DNA from: Pseudomonas parafulva NBRC 16636 = DSM 17004
GTDB taxonomy: Bacteria > Pseudomonadota > Gammaproteobacteria > Pseudomonadales > Pseudomonadaceae
Length of the DNA stretch: 64,000 nt
NCBI RefSeq assembly: GCF_000730645.1
Contig: NZ_BBIU01000005.1
Coordinates: forward strand, 124,001-188,000
Reading direction: 5' to 3'
Below the pieces are notes generated by a model. The model was not told the origin of the DNA. It saw nothing but the letters and a program-made list of their open reading frames with translations, and ran no database searches. Position numbers and translations under genes: made by a program. This document shows positions 39,835-50,267 of this stretch, in pieces; the stretch's first letter is position 1, and each line of letters opens with the position of its first letter.

Positions 39835-41001
39835 ATGAATCTTCACGAGTATCAGGGTAAGCAGCTGTTCGCTGAGTACGGCCTGCCAGTTTCCAAGGGT
39901 TTCGCAGTCGACACCCCTGAAGCAGCGGCAGAAGCCTGCGACAAGATCGGCGGGAACGAGTGGGTTGTAAAAGCCCAGGTTCACGCGGGTGGTCGCGGCA
40001 AGGCGGGCGGCGTCAAGCTGGTTCGCAGCAAAGAAGACGCCAAGGCGTTCGCTGCACAGTGGTTGGGCAAGAATCTGGTTACCTACCAGACCGATGCCAA
40101 CGGTCAACCCGTCTCCAAGATTCTGGTCGAATCCTGCACTGACATCGCCAAAGAGCTGTACCTGGGCGCTGTAGTCGATCGCTCGAGCCGCCGTATCGTG
40201 TTCATGGCCTCCACCGAAGGTGGCGTGGACATCGAGAAAGTCGCCCACGACACGCCTGAGAAGATTCTCAAGGCCACCATCGATCCGCTGGTCGGCGCGC
40301 AGCCGTTCCAGGGCCGTGAGCTGGCGTTCCAGCTGGGCCTGGAAGGCAAGCAAGTTCAACAGTTCGCCAAGATCTTCGTAGGCCTGGCCAAGCTGTTCAA
40401 GGACCATGACCTGGCCCTGCTGGAAGTGAACCCGCTGGTGATCAAGGCCGACGGCGACCTGCACTGCCTCGATGCCAAGATCAACATCGACGCCAACGCC
40501 ATGTACCGTCAGCCGAAGCTGAAGACCTTCCACGACCCGTCCCAGGACGACGCCCGTGAAGCCCACGCTGCCAAGTTCGAACTGAACTACGTTGCCCTCG
40601 AAGGCAACATCGGCTGCATGGTCAACGGTGCTGGCCTGGCCATGGGTACCATGGACATCGTCAACCTGCACGGCGGCAAGCCAGCCAACTTCCTCGACGT
40701 AGGCGGTGGTGCTACCAAAGAGCGCGTTACCGAAGCGTTCAAGATCATTCTGTCCGACAGCAATGTCGCGGCCGTTCTGGTCAACATCTTCGGCGGCATC
40801 GTTCGCTGCGACATGATTGCCGAAGGCATCATCGGTGCAGTGAAGGAAGTCGGCGTCAAGGTTCCGGTCGTGGTTCGCCTTGAAGGCAACAACGCCGAAC
40901 TGGGCGCTAAAGTATTGGCAGAAAGCGGTTTGAACATCATTGCTGCAACCAGCCTGACCGACGCTGCTCAACAAGTTGTCAAAGCTGCGGAGGGCAAGTA
41001 A
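39835..41001 (+). CDS. sucC: Succinyl-CoA synthetase beta subunit (ADP-forming)
   Basis: A 388-residue ATP-grasp subunit. It begins [19 protein letters not shown], with [16 protein letters not shown] (about 46) and [12 protein letters not shown] (about 322). With SucD it makes succinate and ATP from succinyl-CoA. The last base of its stop is the first base of the sucD ATG, a tight coupling. Confidence 0.97.
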   Translation: MNLHEYQGKQLFAEYGLPVSKGFAVDTPEAAAEACDKIGGNEWVVKAQVHAGGRGKAGGVKLVRSKEDAKAFAAQWLGKNLVTYQTDANGQPVSKILVESCTDIAKELYLGAVVDRSSRRIVFMASTEGGVDIEKVAHDTPEKILKATIDPLVGAQPFQGRELAFQLGLEGKQVQQFAKIFVGLAKLFKDHDLALLEVNPLVIKADGDLHCLDAKINIDANAMYRQPKLKTFHDPSQDDAREAHAAKFELNYVALEGNIGCMVNGAGLAMGTMDIVNLHGGKPANFLDVGGGATKERVTEAFKIILSDSNVAAVLVNIFGGIVRCDMIAEGIIGAVKEVGVKVPVVVRLEGNNAELGAKVLAESGLNIIAATSLTDAAQQVVKAAEGK

Positions 41002-41885
41002 TGAGCGTCCTGATCAATAAAGACACCAAAGTCATCTGCCAGGGCTTCACCGGCTCGCAGGGTACTTTCCACTCCGAACAAGCCATTGCCTACGGCACCA
41101 AGATGGTCGGCGGCGTTACCCCGGGCAAGGGTGGCACCACCCACCTGGGCCTGCCGGTGTTCAACACCGTGAAGGAAGCCGTGGAAGCGACCGGCGCTGA
41201 CGCTTCGGTCATCTACGTGCCAGCACCGTTCTGCAAGGACTCGATCCTGGAAGCAGCCTTCGGTGGCATCAAGCTGATCGTTTGCATCACCGAGGGCATT
41301 CCTACCCTCGACATGCTCGATGCCAAGGTCAAGTGCGACGAGCTGGGCGTGACCCTGATCGGCCCTAACTGCCCAGGTGTCATCACCCCGGGCGAGTGCA
41401 AGATCGGCATCATGCCAGGCCACATCCACCTGCCAGGCAAGGTCGGTATCGTTTCGCGTTCCGGCACCCTGACGTATGAAGCGGTCAAGCAGACCACCGA
41501 CGCCGGCTTCGGCCAGTCGACCTGCGTGGGTATCGGTGGCGACCCGATCCCGGGCTCCAACTTCATCGACATCCTGAAGCTGTTCCAGGAAGACCCGAAG
41601 ACCGAAGCGATCGTCATGATCGGCGAGATCGGCGGTTCGGCTGAAGAAGAAGCTGCGGCCTACATCAAGGCCAATGTCACCAAGCCTGTCGTTTCCTACA
41701 TCGCTGGCGTGACTGCGCCGGCTGGCAAGCGCATGGGCCACGCTGGCGCCATCATTTCTGGCGGCAAGGGTACTGCGGACGAGAAATTCGCAGCCCTGCA
41801 GGACGCAGGCGTGAAAACCGTGCGTTCCCTGGCTGACATCGGCAAGGCCCTGGCCGAGCTGACTGGCTGGGAAGCCAAGAAGTAA
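41001..41885 (+). CDS. sucD: Succinyl-CoA synthetase alpha subunit
   Basis: A 294-residue CoA-binding subunit. CoA motif [14 protein letters not shown] near the start, [20 protein letters not shown] in the middle, and the phosphorylated His in [17 protein letters not shown] (about 246). Last gene of the sdh-suc cluster, closed by the strong terminator at 41908. Confidence 0.97.
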   Translation: MSVLINKDTKVICQGFTGSQGTFHSEQAIAYGTKMVGGVTPGKGGTTHLGLPVFNTVKEAVEATGADASVIYVPAPFCKDSILEAAFGGIKLIVCITEGIPTLDMLDAKVKCDELGVTLIGPNCPGVITPGECKIGIMPGHIHLPGKVGIVSRSGTLTYEAVKQTTDAGFGQSTCVGIGGDPIPGSNFIDILKLFQEDPKTEAIVMIGEIGGSAEEEAAAYIKANVTKPVVSYIAGVTAPAGKRMGHAGAIISGGKGTADEKFAALQDAGVKTVRSLADIGKALAELTGWEAKK

Positions 41886-41907
41886 TACTGCAACACCCCC
41901 CACGCGC

Positions 41908-41940
41908 ACAGAGGCCACCTTCGGGTGGCCTCTGTCGTTT
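41908..41940 (+). terminator. Terminator of the sdh-suc cluster (UUCG loop)
   Basis: ACAGAGGCCACC (41908-41919), TTCG, GGTGGCCTCTGT (41924-41935), then CGTTTTG. A perfect 12-pair stem with a UUCG tetraloop. Confidence 0.92.
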
Positions 41941-42267
41941 TGGGGGCGGGCCTTATCACTGCCAGGCCAGCACACGCCTCCCAATCGTCCCCATAGGAAT
42001 TACCTTACAGACGAATATTTCAATCTGAGGATAATTCCTCCTGTCCCCGGACGCACAGACGACAAACACGTACGCACATCGGACAAGCAGCACTGTTCCA
42101 GTGCGTTTGCGCGGCAAAACGGTTAATCTACGCGCCTATTCTGTGCCCGTCCCCAAAAGGGAACGACACGCTTAACGGGTCTGGCCTATCACGCCGGGCA
42201 GCATTTTCCTCACCCATTGGAAAGTCCCCTCTCGAACCCCGATTCCAGCAGTGTGGTACTACCTTAA
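41941..42267. other. Intergenic region before brnQ
   Basis: No gene seen. It contains a spaced imperfect inverted repeat GGAATTACC (41996-42004) / GGATAATTCC (42029-42038) and a short palindrome GCACTG-TTC-CAGTGC (42090-42104). No confident promoter could be read. An Lrp-type site would be plausible for brnQ, but I cannot support one. Confidence 0.5.
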
Positions 42268-43581
42268 ATGAAAGTTCTCAAAGGCCAGGATATCCTGGCG
42301 CTTGGCTTTATGACGTTTGCGCTATTCGTAGGCGCCGGCAACATCATCTTCCCGCCTATCGTCGGCCTGCAATCGGGCCCGCACGTCTGGATGGCCGCCT
42401 TGGGCTTCCTGGTGACGGCGGTGGGCCTGCCGGTCATCACCGTGGTCGCGCTGGCCAAGGTCGGCGGCGGTATGGATGCCCTGAGCAGCCCGATCGGCAA
42501 GTTCTTCGGCGGCCTGCTGGCCGCTGTTTGCTACCTGTCGGTCGGCCCGTTGTTCGCCACGCCGCGTACCGCGACCGTGTCGTTCGAAGTGGGCGTTGCG
42601 CCGTTGACCGGTGAAAGCCCGCTGGCCCTGTTCATCTACAGCCTGGTGTATTTCGCCGTGGTACTGGCCGTGTCCATGTACCCGGGCAAGCTGCTTGATA
42701 CCGTGGGGCGTTTCCTTGCGCCACTGAAGATCATTGCCCTGGCCGTACTGGGCATCGCCGCGTTCGCGCTGCCAGCCGGTACCATCGGTGAAGCGCAGCC
42801 GGCCTACGCCGCCGCCGCGTTCTCCAAGGGGTTCTCTGATGGTTACCTGACCATGGATACCCTGGGTGCTCTGGTGTTCGGCATCGTCATCGTCAACGCC
42901 ATCCGCTCACGCGGCGTCGAGTCGCCGAAGCTGATCACCCGCTACGCCATCATCGCCGGCCTGATTGCCGGTGTCGGCCTGGCCCTGGTGTACATCAGCC
43001 TGTTCCGCCTGGGCGCCGGCAGCCATGAAATTGCCGCGGGCGCCAGCAACGGTGCGGCGGTACTGCATGCCTACGTACAGCACACCTTCGGCTCGCTGGG
43101 CAGCGGCTTCCTTGCCGTGCTGATCGCCCTGGCGTGCCTGGTGACAGCCGTCGGCCTGACGTGCGCGTGTGCCGAATACTTCAGCCAGATGCTGCCGTTG
43201 TCGTACCGTGCGCTGGTGGTGATTCTGGCTGGTTTCTCGCTGCTGGTGTCGAACCTGGGGCTGACCAAGCTGATCATGTTCTCCATCCCCGTGCTCACGG
43301 CCATCTACCCGCCGTGCATCGTGGTGGTGGGCTTGAGCTTCGTGAAGGACCTGTGGAACTCGCCGACGCGTATCCTGGCGCCGGTAATGCTGGTATCGCT
43401 GCTGTTCGGTATGGTCGATGCCATCAAGGGCAGCAGCGCGGCCCATGTGTTGCCCGACTTCATGGCCAACCTGCCACTCAGCGATCAAGGCCTTGCCTGG
43501 CTGGTACCTTCGGTCGTCACCCTGGTGGGGGCCGTGGTGTGCGACCGCATGCTGGGCAAGCCTCGCGAGGCCCTGGCGTGA
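42268..43581 (+). CDS. brnQ: Branched-chain amino acid transporter BrnQ (LIVCS family)
   Basis: A 437-residue carrier with about 12 membrane segments, importing Leu/Ile/Val with a cation. Family signatures: [18 protein letters not shown] in helix 1 and GLAVLYISLF-like segments; [12 protein letters not shown] follows helix 3 (here [12 protein letters not shown]). The ribosome site is weak. Monocistronic by context: terminators lie on both sides. Confidence 0.93.
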   Translation: MKVLKGQDILALGFMTFALFVGAGNIIFPPIVGLQSGPHVWMAALGFLVTAVGLPVITVVALAKVGGGMDALSSPIGKFFGGLLAAVCYLSVGPLFATPRTATVSFEVGVAPLTGESPLALFIYSLVYFAVVLAVSMYPGKLLDTVGRFLAPLKIIALAVLGIAAFALPAGTIGEAQPAYAAAAFSKGFSDGYLTMDTLGALVFGIVIVNAIRSRGVESPKLITRYAIIAGLIAGVGLALVYISLFRLGAGSHEIAAGASNGAAVLHAYVQHTFGSLGSGFLAVLIALACLVTAVGLTCACAEYFSQMLPLSYRALVVILAGFSLLVSNLGLTKLIMFSIPVLTAIYPPCIVVVGLSFVKDLWNSPTRILAPVMLVSLLFGMVDAIKGSSAAHVLPDFMANLPLSDQGLAWLVPSVVTLVGAVVCDRMLGKPREALA

Positions 43582-43646
43582 TGTGTTGAAGCCCGCTGGC
43601 GGCATGGGCCAAAAGCCTGAACCTGTCGCCTCGGTATCAAACACCC

Positions 43647-43680
43647 AAGCCCCGTATCCGCAAGGATGCGGGGCTTTTGT
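43647..43680 (+). terminator. Intrinsic terminator of brnQ
   Basis: AAGCCCCGTATCC (43647-43659), GCAA loop, GGATGCGGGGCTT (43664-43676), then TTGT. One mismatch (T:G) in the stem. Confidence 0.85.
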
Positions 43681-43794
43681 TTGGCTATAGGGTGAGTGCG
43701 CGTGTTTTTCGCTGTCGCCCTGTGCCTTTTGCCGCTTGCCAGCGTCGAAATGCGGTCCCTATCCTTTTGGCACCTGGCATTTCGGGAACCTGGT

Positions 43795-44544
43795 ATGACT
43801 TTCATTTCAAGCAATTTGAACAACCTCCTGGCGGCCTGCTGGTTTGTGCTGTGCTGGGGCGGCTACACACGCTATGCCCTCTGGAAGGGTCGGGACACCG
43901 CGTGCCTTGCCAGTGTGTTGCACCTGTACCGTGAAGACTGGATGCGCCGCATGTTGTTGCGTGACAACCGTATTGCCGATGCCAGCGTGATCGGCAACCT
44001 TGAGCGCAACGCCTCGTTCTTCGCCTCCAGCACCCTGATCATCCTCGCCGGCATCCTGACGGTGCTGGGGGCGTCCGACCGAGCCTTGTCGCTGCTCGCT
44101 GACTTGCCTCTGGTTCAGCAGGCCTCCCAAGGGATGTCGGAAATCAAGCTGCTGTGCCTGGCGACGGTGTTCGTGTACGCCTTTTTCACCTTCAGCTGGT
44201 GCATGCGGCAGTACAACTTCGCCGCGGTGCTGGTGGGGTCGGCACCCATGATCGGCGAGCGCCAGGTCAATGAAATGGAGCGCAAGGCGTTTGCCGCGCG
44301 TGCAGCGCGGGTGCTGTCGTTGGCCGCCAACCAATTCAACTTCGGGCTGCGGTCGTATTATTTCGGCATGGCGATGTTGAGCTGGTTCATCAGCCCGTGG
44401 TTGTTCATGGGCATTAGCGTGGGGGTAGTGTTAATTCTGTATCGCCGCGAGTTCCATTCCGATGTACTTGACGTGATGGTATTTACGCCCACGGAAAGTT
44501 CAGCGACCGAAGTACCCGGGCAGCGTTCAAATGTGAATGACTGA
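43795..44544 (+). CDS. DUF599 family membrane protein
   Basis: A 249-residue membrane protein with about four helices: residues 8-25, 75-100, 120-140 and 195-225. Conserved motifs REDWMRRMLLRDNRIAD after helix 1 and ASFFASSTLIILAG in helix 2 identify the DUF599 family. ATG at 43795 gives the usual family length; the frame runs left to 43696 but lacks homology-like sequence there. Function unknown. Confidence 0.82.
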   Translation: MTFISSNLNNLLAACWFVLCWGGYTRYALWKGRDTACLASVLHLYREDWMRRMLLRDNRIADASVIGNLERNASFFASSTLIILAGILTVLGASDRALSLLADLPLVQQASQGMSEIKLLCLATVFVYAFFTFSWCMRQYNFAAVLVGSAPMIGERQVNEMERKAFAARAARVLSLAANQFNFGLRSYYFGMAMLSWFISPWLFMGISVGVVLILYRREFHSDVLDVMVFTPTESSATEVPGQRSNVND

Positions 44545-44571
44545 AACGGCTAGCCTAATTATTTCAGGCAT

Positions 44572-44600
44572 AAAAAAACCCGACAATGTCGGGTTTTTTT
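44572..44600. terminator. Bidirectional terminator
   Basis: Seven A, CCCGACA, A, TGTCGGG, seven T; it lies between the convergent DUF599 gene and the small lipoprotein gene. Confidence 0.93.
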
Positions 44601-44610
44601 AGCGGCGCGA

Positions 44611-44883
44611 TTACTGCTTGGCAGGTTCGGCCGGAACAGTGGTCGCCGGCGTGGCCGGGGCGGCCTCTTCAGCAGCCTTCTGGTTGGCTTCGGCCTGGTC
44701 TTTGGCGGCTTCGGCGTTTTCCTTGGCAGCGTCGTTCATCTTGTCCTGAGCATCACCCATTTTTTCCTGGGCTTGTTCACGGTGTTCTTGTGCGTCCTGG
44801 GCTTTGTCTTCGCTCGCTTTATCGCAAGCGGCCAGGCCCATGGCAGCAGCCAGCATCAGAGCAAAAGCAAATGGTTTACGCAT
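44611..44883 (-). CDS. Small Ala/Glu-rich lipoprotein
   Basis: A 90-residue protein with a lipoprotein signal (lipobox LAAC, Cys20). The mature part is a charged helix of repeated Ala-Lys-Asp/Glu-Gln units (about 25-70) and a short Ala/Thr/Pro tail. The helix looks like a coiled coil. ATG at 44883 follows AAGGAG closely; the frame extends to 44976 but without ribosome site. Possibly an abundant envelope or stress lipoprotein; it lies divergent from htpG. Function unknown. Confidence 0.75.
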   Translation of the reverse strand: MRKPFAFALMLAAAMGLAACDKASEDKAQDAQEHREQAQEKMGDAQDKMNDAAKENAEAAKDQAEANQKAAEEAAPATPATTVPAEPAKQ

Positions 44884-45188
44884 GGGGGTGTTTCTCCTTG
44901 GTGGAATAAGTTGGCTTGTTCCTTCGAGTGGGGCCTCCTGAAATAAGTTCCACGGTAATTTCACAGGTATAAACATGTTTTTGAGGTGCAGGCACTTCTA
45001 CTGTCTGCAGGGTCCTGCCATCGCGCATCGGGGGGCGCCTCGCTCACCCTGGCGCAGGTGCATTCAAGGTTCGCACCGCAAAAGCCCTTGAAATCATCCG
45101 GGCAGCCCCCATCTGCATGTCATCCGCCGCCAACGCAGCCAACCGGGCCGCTTGGCGACTACTGCCATCAGATCGGAGTGTGACGACC
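44884..45188. other. Divergent lipoprotein-htpG intergenic region (305 bp)
   Basis: Holds the sigma-32 promoter of htpG (45087-45114), a 75-base htpG leader and the lipoprotein leader. Between about 44950 and 45080 I see no clear signal. Confidence 0.7.
45087..45114 (+). promoter_or_regulatory. Sigma-32 (RpoH) heat-shock promoter of htpG
   Basis: CTTGAAA (45087-45093), 13-base spacer, CCCCATCT (45107-45114). Both elements match the RpoH consensus. It is 75 bases before the ATG. Confidence 0.9.
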
Positions 45189-47093
45189 ATGAGTGTGGAG
45201 ACTCAAAAAGAAACCCTGGGCTTCCAGACCGAGGTGAAGCAGCTGCTGCACCTCATGATTCATTCCCTGTACTCGAACAAGGAGATCTTCCTGCGTGAAT
45301 TGATCTCCAACGCCTCCGATGCGGCCGACAAGCTGCGTTTCGAAGCACTGGCCAAGCCCGAGCTGTTCGAAAACGATGCCGACCTGAGGATCCGCCTGAC
45401 CTTCGACAAAGATGCCGGCACCGTCACCCTCGAGGACAACGGCATCGGCATGAGCCGTGAGGATGTCATCACGCACCTGGGCACCATCGCCAAGTCGGGC
45501 ACTGCCGACTTCATGAAGAACCTCACCGGTGACCAGAAGAAGGACTCGCACCTGATCGGTCAGTTTGGCGTTGGCTTCTACTCGGCGTTCATTGTTGCCG
45601 ACCAGGTCGATGTCTACAGCCGCCGTGCTGGCCAACCGGCCAGCGAAGGTGTGCACTGGTCGTCGAAGGGCGAGGGCGACTTCGAAGTGGCCACCGTCGA
45701 CAAGCCAGAGCGCGGCACCCGCATCGTCCTGCACCTGAAGAAGGACGAGCAGGAGTTCGCCGATGGCTGGCGCCTGCGCAACGTGGTCAAGAAGTACTCT
45801 GACCATATCGCGCTGCCCATCCAGCTGCCCAAGGAGCAGGCGGCGGCCGAAGGCGAAGAGCAGCCGGCTGAAGAGTGGGAAACCGTCAACCGTGCCAGCG
45901 CCCTGTGGACCCGTCCGCGTACCGAGATCAAGGACGAGGAGTACCAGGAGTTCTACAAGCACATCGGCCACGACTTCGAAAACCCGCTGGCCTGGAGCCA
46001 CAACAAGGTTGAAGGCAAGCTCGAGTATAACTCGCTGCTGTACGTGCCGGCCCGTGCCCCGTTCGACCTGTACCAGCGTGAAGCGCCCCGCGGCCTGAAA
46101 CTGTACGTACAGCGTGTGTTCATCATGGACCAGGCCGAATCGTTCCTGCCGCTGTACCTGCGCTTCATCAAGGGCGTGGTCGACTCCAACGACCTGTCGC
46201 TGAACGTGTCGCGTGAAATTCTGCAGAAAGACCCGATCATCGACTCGATGAAGACGGCGCTGACCAAGCGCGTGTTGGACATGCTGGAAAAACTGGCCAA
46301 GAACGAGCCTGAGCAGTACAAGGGCTTCTGGAAAAACTTCGGGCAGGTGCTCAAGGAAGGCCCGGCCGAAGACTTCGCCAACAAGGAGAAAATCGCCGGC
46401 CTGCTGCGCTTTGCCTCCACCCATGACGAAAGCGGCGAGCAGAGCGTCAGCCTTGCCGATTACCTGGCGCGTGCCAAAGAAGGCCAGGACAAAGTCTACT
46501 ACCTCACCGGCGAATCCTACGCGCAGGTCAAGAACAGCCCACACCTCGAGGTCTTCCGCAAGAAAGGCATCGAAGTGCTGCTGCTGACCGACCGTATCGA
46601 TGAGTGGCTGATGAGCTACCTCACCGAATTCGATGGCAAGGCGTTCGTCGATGTGGCCCGTGGCGACCTGGACTTGGGCAAGCTGGATTCGGAAGAAGAC
46701 AAGAAGGCCCAGGAAGAAGTCGCCAAGGACAAGGAAGGCCTGGTGGAGCGCTTGAAAGCTGCCCTGGGTGAAAGCGTGGCCGAGGTGCGGGTATCCCACC
46801 GCCTGACGGACTCGCCGGCAATCCTGGCGATCGGAGAACAGGACCTGGGCCTGCAAATGCGCCAGATTCTGGAAGCCAGCGGTCAGAAAGTGCCAGATTC
46901 CAAGCCGATCTTCGAATTCAACCCGACACACCCGCTGATCGAGAAGCTCGACCACGAACAGAGCGAGGACCGTTTCGCCGAGTTGTCGCACATCCTGTTC
47001 GATCAGGCCGCGCTTGCCGCGGGTGACAGCCTGAAGGACCCTGCCGCCTATGTACGGCGCCTGAACAAGCTGCTGGTCGAATTGTCTGCTTGA
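45189..47093 (+). CDS. htpG: Hsp90-family molecular chaperone HtpG
   Basis: A 634-residue Hsp90: N-terminal GHKL ATPase (about 1-220) with [28 protein letters not shown] and [10 protein letters not shown]; middle domain with the catalytic-loop Arg in [10 protein letters not shown]-terminal dimerisation domain to the end. ATG at 45189 has GGAG 9 bases upstream. Driven by a sigma-32 promoter and closed by its own terminator. Confidence 0.97.
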   Translation: MSVETQKETLGFQTEVKQLLHLMIHSLYSNKEIFLRELISNASDAADKLRFEALAKPELFENDADLRIRLTFDKDAGTVTLEDNGIGMSREDVITHLGTIAKSGTADFMKNLTGDQKKDSHLIGQFGVGFYSAFIVADQVDVYSRRAGQPASEGVHWSSKGEGDFEVATVDKPERGTRIVLHLKKDEQEFADGWRLRNVVKKYSDHIALPIQLPKEQAAAEGEEQPAEEWETVNRASALWTRPRTEIKDEEYQEFYKHIGHDFENPLAWSHNKVEGKLEYNSLLYVPARAPFDLYQREAPRGLKLYVQRVFIMDQAESFLPLYLRFIKGVVDSNDLSLNVSREILQKDPIIDSMKTALTKRVLDMLEKLAKNEPEQYKGFWKNFGQVLKEGPAEDFANKEKIAGLLRFASTHDESGEQSVSLADYLARAKEGQDKVYYLTGESYAQVKNSPHLEVFRKKGIEVLLLTDRIDEWLMSYLTEFDGKAFVDVARGDLDLGKLDSEEDKKAQEEVAKDKEGLVERLKAALGESVAEVRVSHRLTDSPAILAIGEQDLGLQMRQILEASGQKVPDSKPIFEFNPTHPLIEKLDHEQSEDRFAELSHILFDQAALAAGDSLKDPAAYVRRLNKLLVELSA

Positions 47094-47106
47094 ATTGATG
47101 CATGGC

Positions 47107-47131
47107 AAAGCCCGCTTCGGCGGGCTTTTTT
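47107..47131 (+). terminator. Intrinsic terminator of htpG
   Basis: AAAGCCCGC, TTCG loop, GCGGGCTTTTTT. Confidence 0.93.
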
Positions 47132-47157
47132 CATGGTGCACGCCTGAGGAGTAAAGG

Positions 47158-47883
47158 ATGAGCAAGGTAATCGTCGAGTCGCTGGTGTATCACCTGGCCG
47201 GCAAAACCTACGAAAGCCGCCTGGTGTATGAGCCGGGCGCCCTGGGCCGCCCAGGGCTGGTGATGGCGCCGAACTGGATGGGCATTGCCGAAGGGGCTGA
47301 GCGCATCGCCAAGGAGGTGGCTGAGCAGGGCTACGTGGTGCTGCTCGCGGACCTGTACGGCCAGTCGATTCGCCCGTCGAATGCCGACGAGGCAGGGGCT
47401 GCAATGATGCCGCTAAAAAATGACCGCGCTGAGCTGCGCAAACGCATGCAGGAAGCATTGGCGCAGCTGCTCGGGCAATCCAAGGCGTTGCTGGCACCTG
47501 GCAAGGCCGCCACATTCGGCTTCTGTTTTGGCGGTTGCTGTGCGCTGGAGTTGGCGCGCTCAGGCGCCGATTTGCGTGCTGCGGTGTCGTTCCACGGCAC
47601 CCTCGACACCCCCAACCCGGATGACGCAAAGAATATCAAGGGCTCGGTCCTGGTGTTGCATGGCGCGTCCGACCCGCTGGTACCGAAGGACCAGCTGCCA
47701 GCGTTCGAGGCGGAAATGAATGCAGCCAAGGTGGACTGGCAACTGCTGAGCTACGGCGGTGCGGTTCATTCCTTCACTGACCCGGGCGCCAACGTGCCAG
47801 GCAAGATGCAGTACGACAGGCGCACTGCCGAGCGGGCGTTCCGGTCGATGCATAACCTGCTGAGTGAAGTGTTCCACCCCTAG
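47158..47883 (+). CDS. Dienelactone hydrolase family protein
   Basis: A 241-residue alpha/beta hydrolase of the DLH type. The nucleophile is Cys in GFCFGGCCALEL (about 123), with Asp in HGASDPLVP (about 171) and His in AVHSFT (about 202). There is no signal, so it is cytoplasmic. GAGGAGTAAAGG precedes the ATG. There is no catechol pathway nearby, so a general or unknown ester substrate is more likely than dienelactone. Confidence 0.88.
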   Translation: MSKVIVESLVYHLAGKTYESRLVYEPGALGRPGLVMAPNWMGIAEGAERIAKEVAEQGYVVLLADLYGQSIRPSNADEAGAAMMPLKNDRAELRKRMQEALAQLLGQSKALLAPGKAATFGFCFGGCCALELARSGADLRAAVSFHGTLDTPNPDDAKNIKGSVLVLHGASDPLVPKDQLPAFEAEMNAAKVDWQLLSYGGAVHSFTDPGANVPGKMQYDRRTAERAFRSMHNLLSEVFHP

Positions 47884-47968
47884 TGCACGGGCTTGTAATA
47901 GGGGCGCGCTGAACCGTCCCGCCTGCTGGCGGGTCTATTCGGTTCGTCCCCGTACAAGGAAGCTGACC

Positions 47969-48973
47969 ATGAACGCCAAAGCGCTGGCCTGCGCCGTTGT
48001 AGTTGCCTGGCTATGCCAGGCAGCACAGGCCCGTGAGTACCGCTACAGCGATGCTCACCTGCATTATGTGGATTTCTTCCAGGAAACCGAGGGCATGCCG
48101 GCGCTGCTCAAGGCCATGGATGCCGCAGGTATCGACCAATCGATGATTTCCGGCATTCCGGTTGCCAAGAAATGGCACGAGGACGAGCCCAAGCGGCCCC
48201 GCTATTACGCCGGCGATGACGCCGATGCCTACTGGTACAGTGCCACGGACACCTACGTAGCGGCTGCCATCCAGAAACTCCCCCCTGAACAGCGTCAGCG
48301 CTTTCATCCCTTTCTGACCGGCATCAACCCGGTGGACAAGAATGCCGTGAGCCACATCGAGCGCATGCTCGACCTGTACCCAGGCCTGTGGCAGGGCATC
48401 GGCGAAGTGTTCACCCGCCATGACGACCTGACCGCGCTGACCAGTGGCGAGACGCCGCGGGCCAATAACGAGGCCATGACGCGCATCTATCACCTGGCCG
48501 CCGAGCGCGATCTGCCGGTACTGCTGCACTCGAATATCACCTCCAAGCGCGAGCGTAACCCGTTGTACCTGGCGGAGATCGAGGAGCCCCTGCGCGAGCA
48601 CCCCCACACACGCTTCATCTGGGCCCATGCCGGCAGCAGCATGGAGATTCACCGGCACCAGACCCGCATGGATTTCTTGCTCCCCGTATTGACCCGGCTG
48701 CTGGAGGACTACCCCAACCTTTATGTGGACCTGTCCTGGAGCGTGCTTGAGCCTTACCTGCTGGATGAGCAGGGCAAGCCACAGCAGCCATGGCTGGAGT
48801 TGGTGCAGAAATACCCCGACCGGTTCATGCTGGGGTCGGATGTAGTCGGGCGTTTCGGGAGCCTTGGCGAGCAGATGCACGGGTTCAAACCGTTTCTGGA
48901 CGCCTTGCCCGAACCTGTGGCCAACAAGGTCGCGCGCGAGAACTTTCTGGCGGTGTTACCCAAGCCCAAGTAA
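47969..48973 (+). CDS. Exported amidohydrolase (amidohydrolase-2, TIM-barrel)
   Basis: A 334-residue protein with a signal peptide (ending CQAAQA). The metal motif HxH appears in SDAHLHYVDFF (about 27-30), an Asp/His follows at LLHSNIT and FIWAHAGSS, and a late metal Asp in MLGSDVVGRFG. It belongs to the amidohydrolase-2 group (COG2159). ATG at 47969 has AAGGAAG upstream; the longer frame from 47864 overlaps the previous gene and is not used. Substrate unknown; export is unusual for this family. Confidence 0.82.
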   Translation: MNAKALACAVVVAWLCQAAQAREYRYSDAHLHYVDFFQETEGMPALLKAMDAAGIDQSMISGIPVAKKWHEDEPKRPRYYAGDDADAYWYSATDTYVAAAIQKLPPEQRQRFHPFLTGINPVDKNAVSHIERMLDLYPGLWQGIGEVFTRHDDLTALTSGETPRANNEAMTRIYHLAAERDLPVLLHSNITSKRERNPLYLAEIEEPLREHPHTRFIWAHAGSSMEIHRHQTRMDFLLPVLTRLLEDYPNLYVDLSWSVLEPYLLDEQGKPQQPWLELVQKYPDRFMLGSDVVGRFGSLGEQMHGFKPFLDALPEPVANKVARENFLAVLPKPK

Positions 48974-48986
48974 ACGCCTGAAAACA

Positions 48987-49015
48987 AAAACGCCCCGAAC
49001 CAGTCGGGGCGTTTT
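48987..49015. terminator. Bidirectional terminator between amidohydrolase and fabB
   Basis: AAAACGCCCCGA (48987-48998), loop ACCAG, TCGGGGCGTTTT (49004-49015). Confidence 0.92.
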
Positions 49016-49035
49016 GCATCTACCGCAGCAGCGCC

Positions 49036-50256
49036 TTACTTGCCTTCCCAGCGCTTGAGCACCAGGGTGGCGTTGGTGCCGCCGAAGCCGAAGCTGTTGC
49101 TCATGACCGTATCGACCTTGGCGTTTTCTTCGGTTTTGCGCAGGATTGGCAGGTCGGCAACCTCAGGGTCCAGCTCGTCGATGTTGGCGGAGCCGGCGAT
49201 GAAATTGTTTTCCATCATCAGCAGGCAGTAAATCGCCTCGTGTACACCGGCAGCACCCAGAGAGTGGCCCGACAGGCTCTTGGTCGAGCTGATTTTCGGC
49301 GCATTGCCGCCAAACACTTCCCGCACGCCCTTGATCTCGGCAACATCACCTACGGGGGTGGAGGTGCCGTGGGTGTTCAGGTAGTCGATTGGGGTGTCGA
49401 CAGTCGCCAGTGCCTGCTGCATGCAGCGAATGGCGCCTTCACCGCTTGGCGCGACCATGTCGTAGCCATCGGAAGTGGCGCCGTAGCCGACGATCTCGGC
49501 GTAGATCTTGGCGCCACGGGCGAGGGCGTGTTCCAGCTCCTCGACCACGACCATGCCGCCGCCACCGGCGATGACGAAGCCGTCACGGTCGGCGTCGTAG
49601 GCACGGGAGGCCTGTTCAGGGGTGTCGTTGCGCTTGGTCGACAGGGCGCCCATGGCATCGAACAGGAACGACTGGCTCCAGTGCTCTTCTTCACCGCCAC
49701 CGGCGAACACGATGTCCTGCTTGCCCCACTGGATCTGCTCCAGCGCGGTGCCGATGCAGTGCGCGGACGTGGCGCACGCCGACGAGATCGAGTAGTTCAG
49801 GCCCTTGATCTTGAACGGGGTGGCCAGGCACGCCGACACGGTGCTGCCCATGGTGCGGGTAACCCGGTAGGGGCCCACACGCTTGACGCCTTTCTCGCGC
49901 AGGGTGTCCAGCGCTTCCATCTGGTTCAGGGTCGATGCACCGCCCGAACCTGCCACCAGGCCGGTACGCGGGTTGGAAACCTGCTCTTCGGTCAGGCCGG
50001 CATCCTTGATCGCGTCCTGCATGGCCAGGTAGGCATAGGCAGCGGCATGGCCGACGAAGCGGAAGACCTTGCGGTCGATCAGTTCTTCGAGGTTGAGGTC
50101 GATGGACCCGGAAACCTGGCTACGCAGCCCCATTTCCTTGTATTCCGGGTTGGAACGGATACCCGAACGGCTGTTGCGCAGGTTTTCGGTGACGGTAGCT
50201 TTGTCATTGCCCAGGCACGATACGATGCCCAGACCAGTGATAACGACGCGGCGCAT
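49036..50256 (-). CDS. fabB: Beta-ketoacyl-ACP synthase I
   Basis: A 406-residue KAS I of fatty acid synthesis, needed for elongation of unsaturated chains. Catalytic triad: Cys in [10 protein letters not shown] (about 163), His in [11 protein letters not shown] (about 299) and His in [11 protein letters not shown] (about 334). It lies 11 bases after fabA on the same strand, the classic fabAB operon. Confidence 0.97.
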   Translation of the reverse strand: MRRVVITGLGIVSCLGNDKATVTENLRNSRSGIRSNPEYKEMGLRSQVSGSIDLNLEELIDRKVFRFVGHAAAYAYLAMQDAIKDAGLTEEQVSNPRTGLVAGSGGASTLNQMEALDTLREKGVKRVGPYRVTRTMGSTVSACLATPFKIKGLNYSISSACATSAHCIGTALEQIQWGKQDIVFAGGGEEEHWSQSFLFDAMGALSTKRNDTPEQASRAYDADRDGFVIAGGGGMVVVEELEHALARGAKIYAEIVGYGATSDGYDMVAPSGEGAIRCMQQALATVDTPIDYLNTHGTSTPVGDVAEIKGVREVFGGNAPKISSTKSLSGHSLGAAGVHEAIYCLLMMENNFIAGSANIDELDPEVADLPILRKTEENAKVDTVMSNSFGFGGTNATLVLKRWEGK

Positions 50257-50267
50257 GCGAATAACCC

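Noticed and set aside
45168-47165. A 665-codon minus-strand frame antisense to htpG
   Set aside because: Same shadow effect; htpG on the plus strand is unambiguous.
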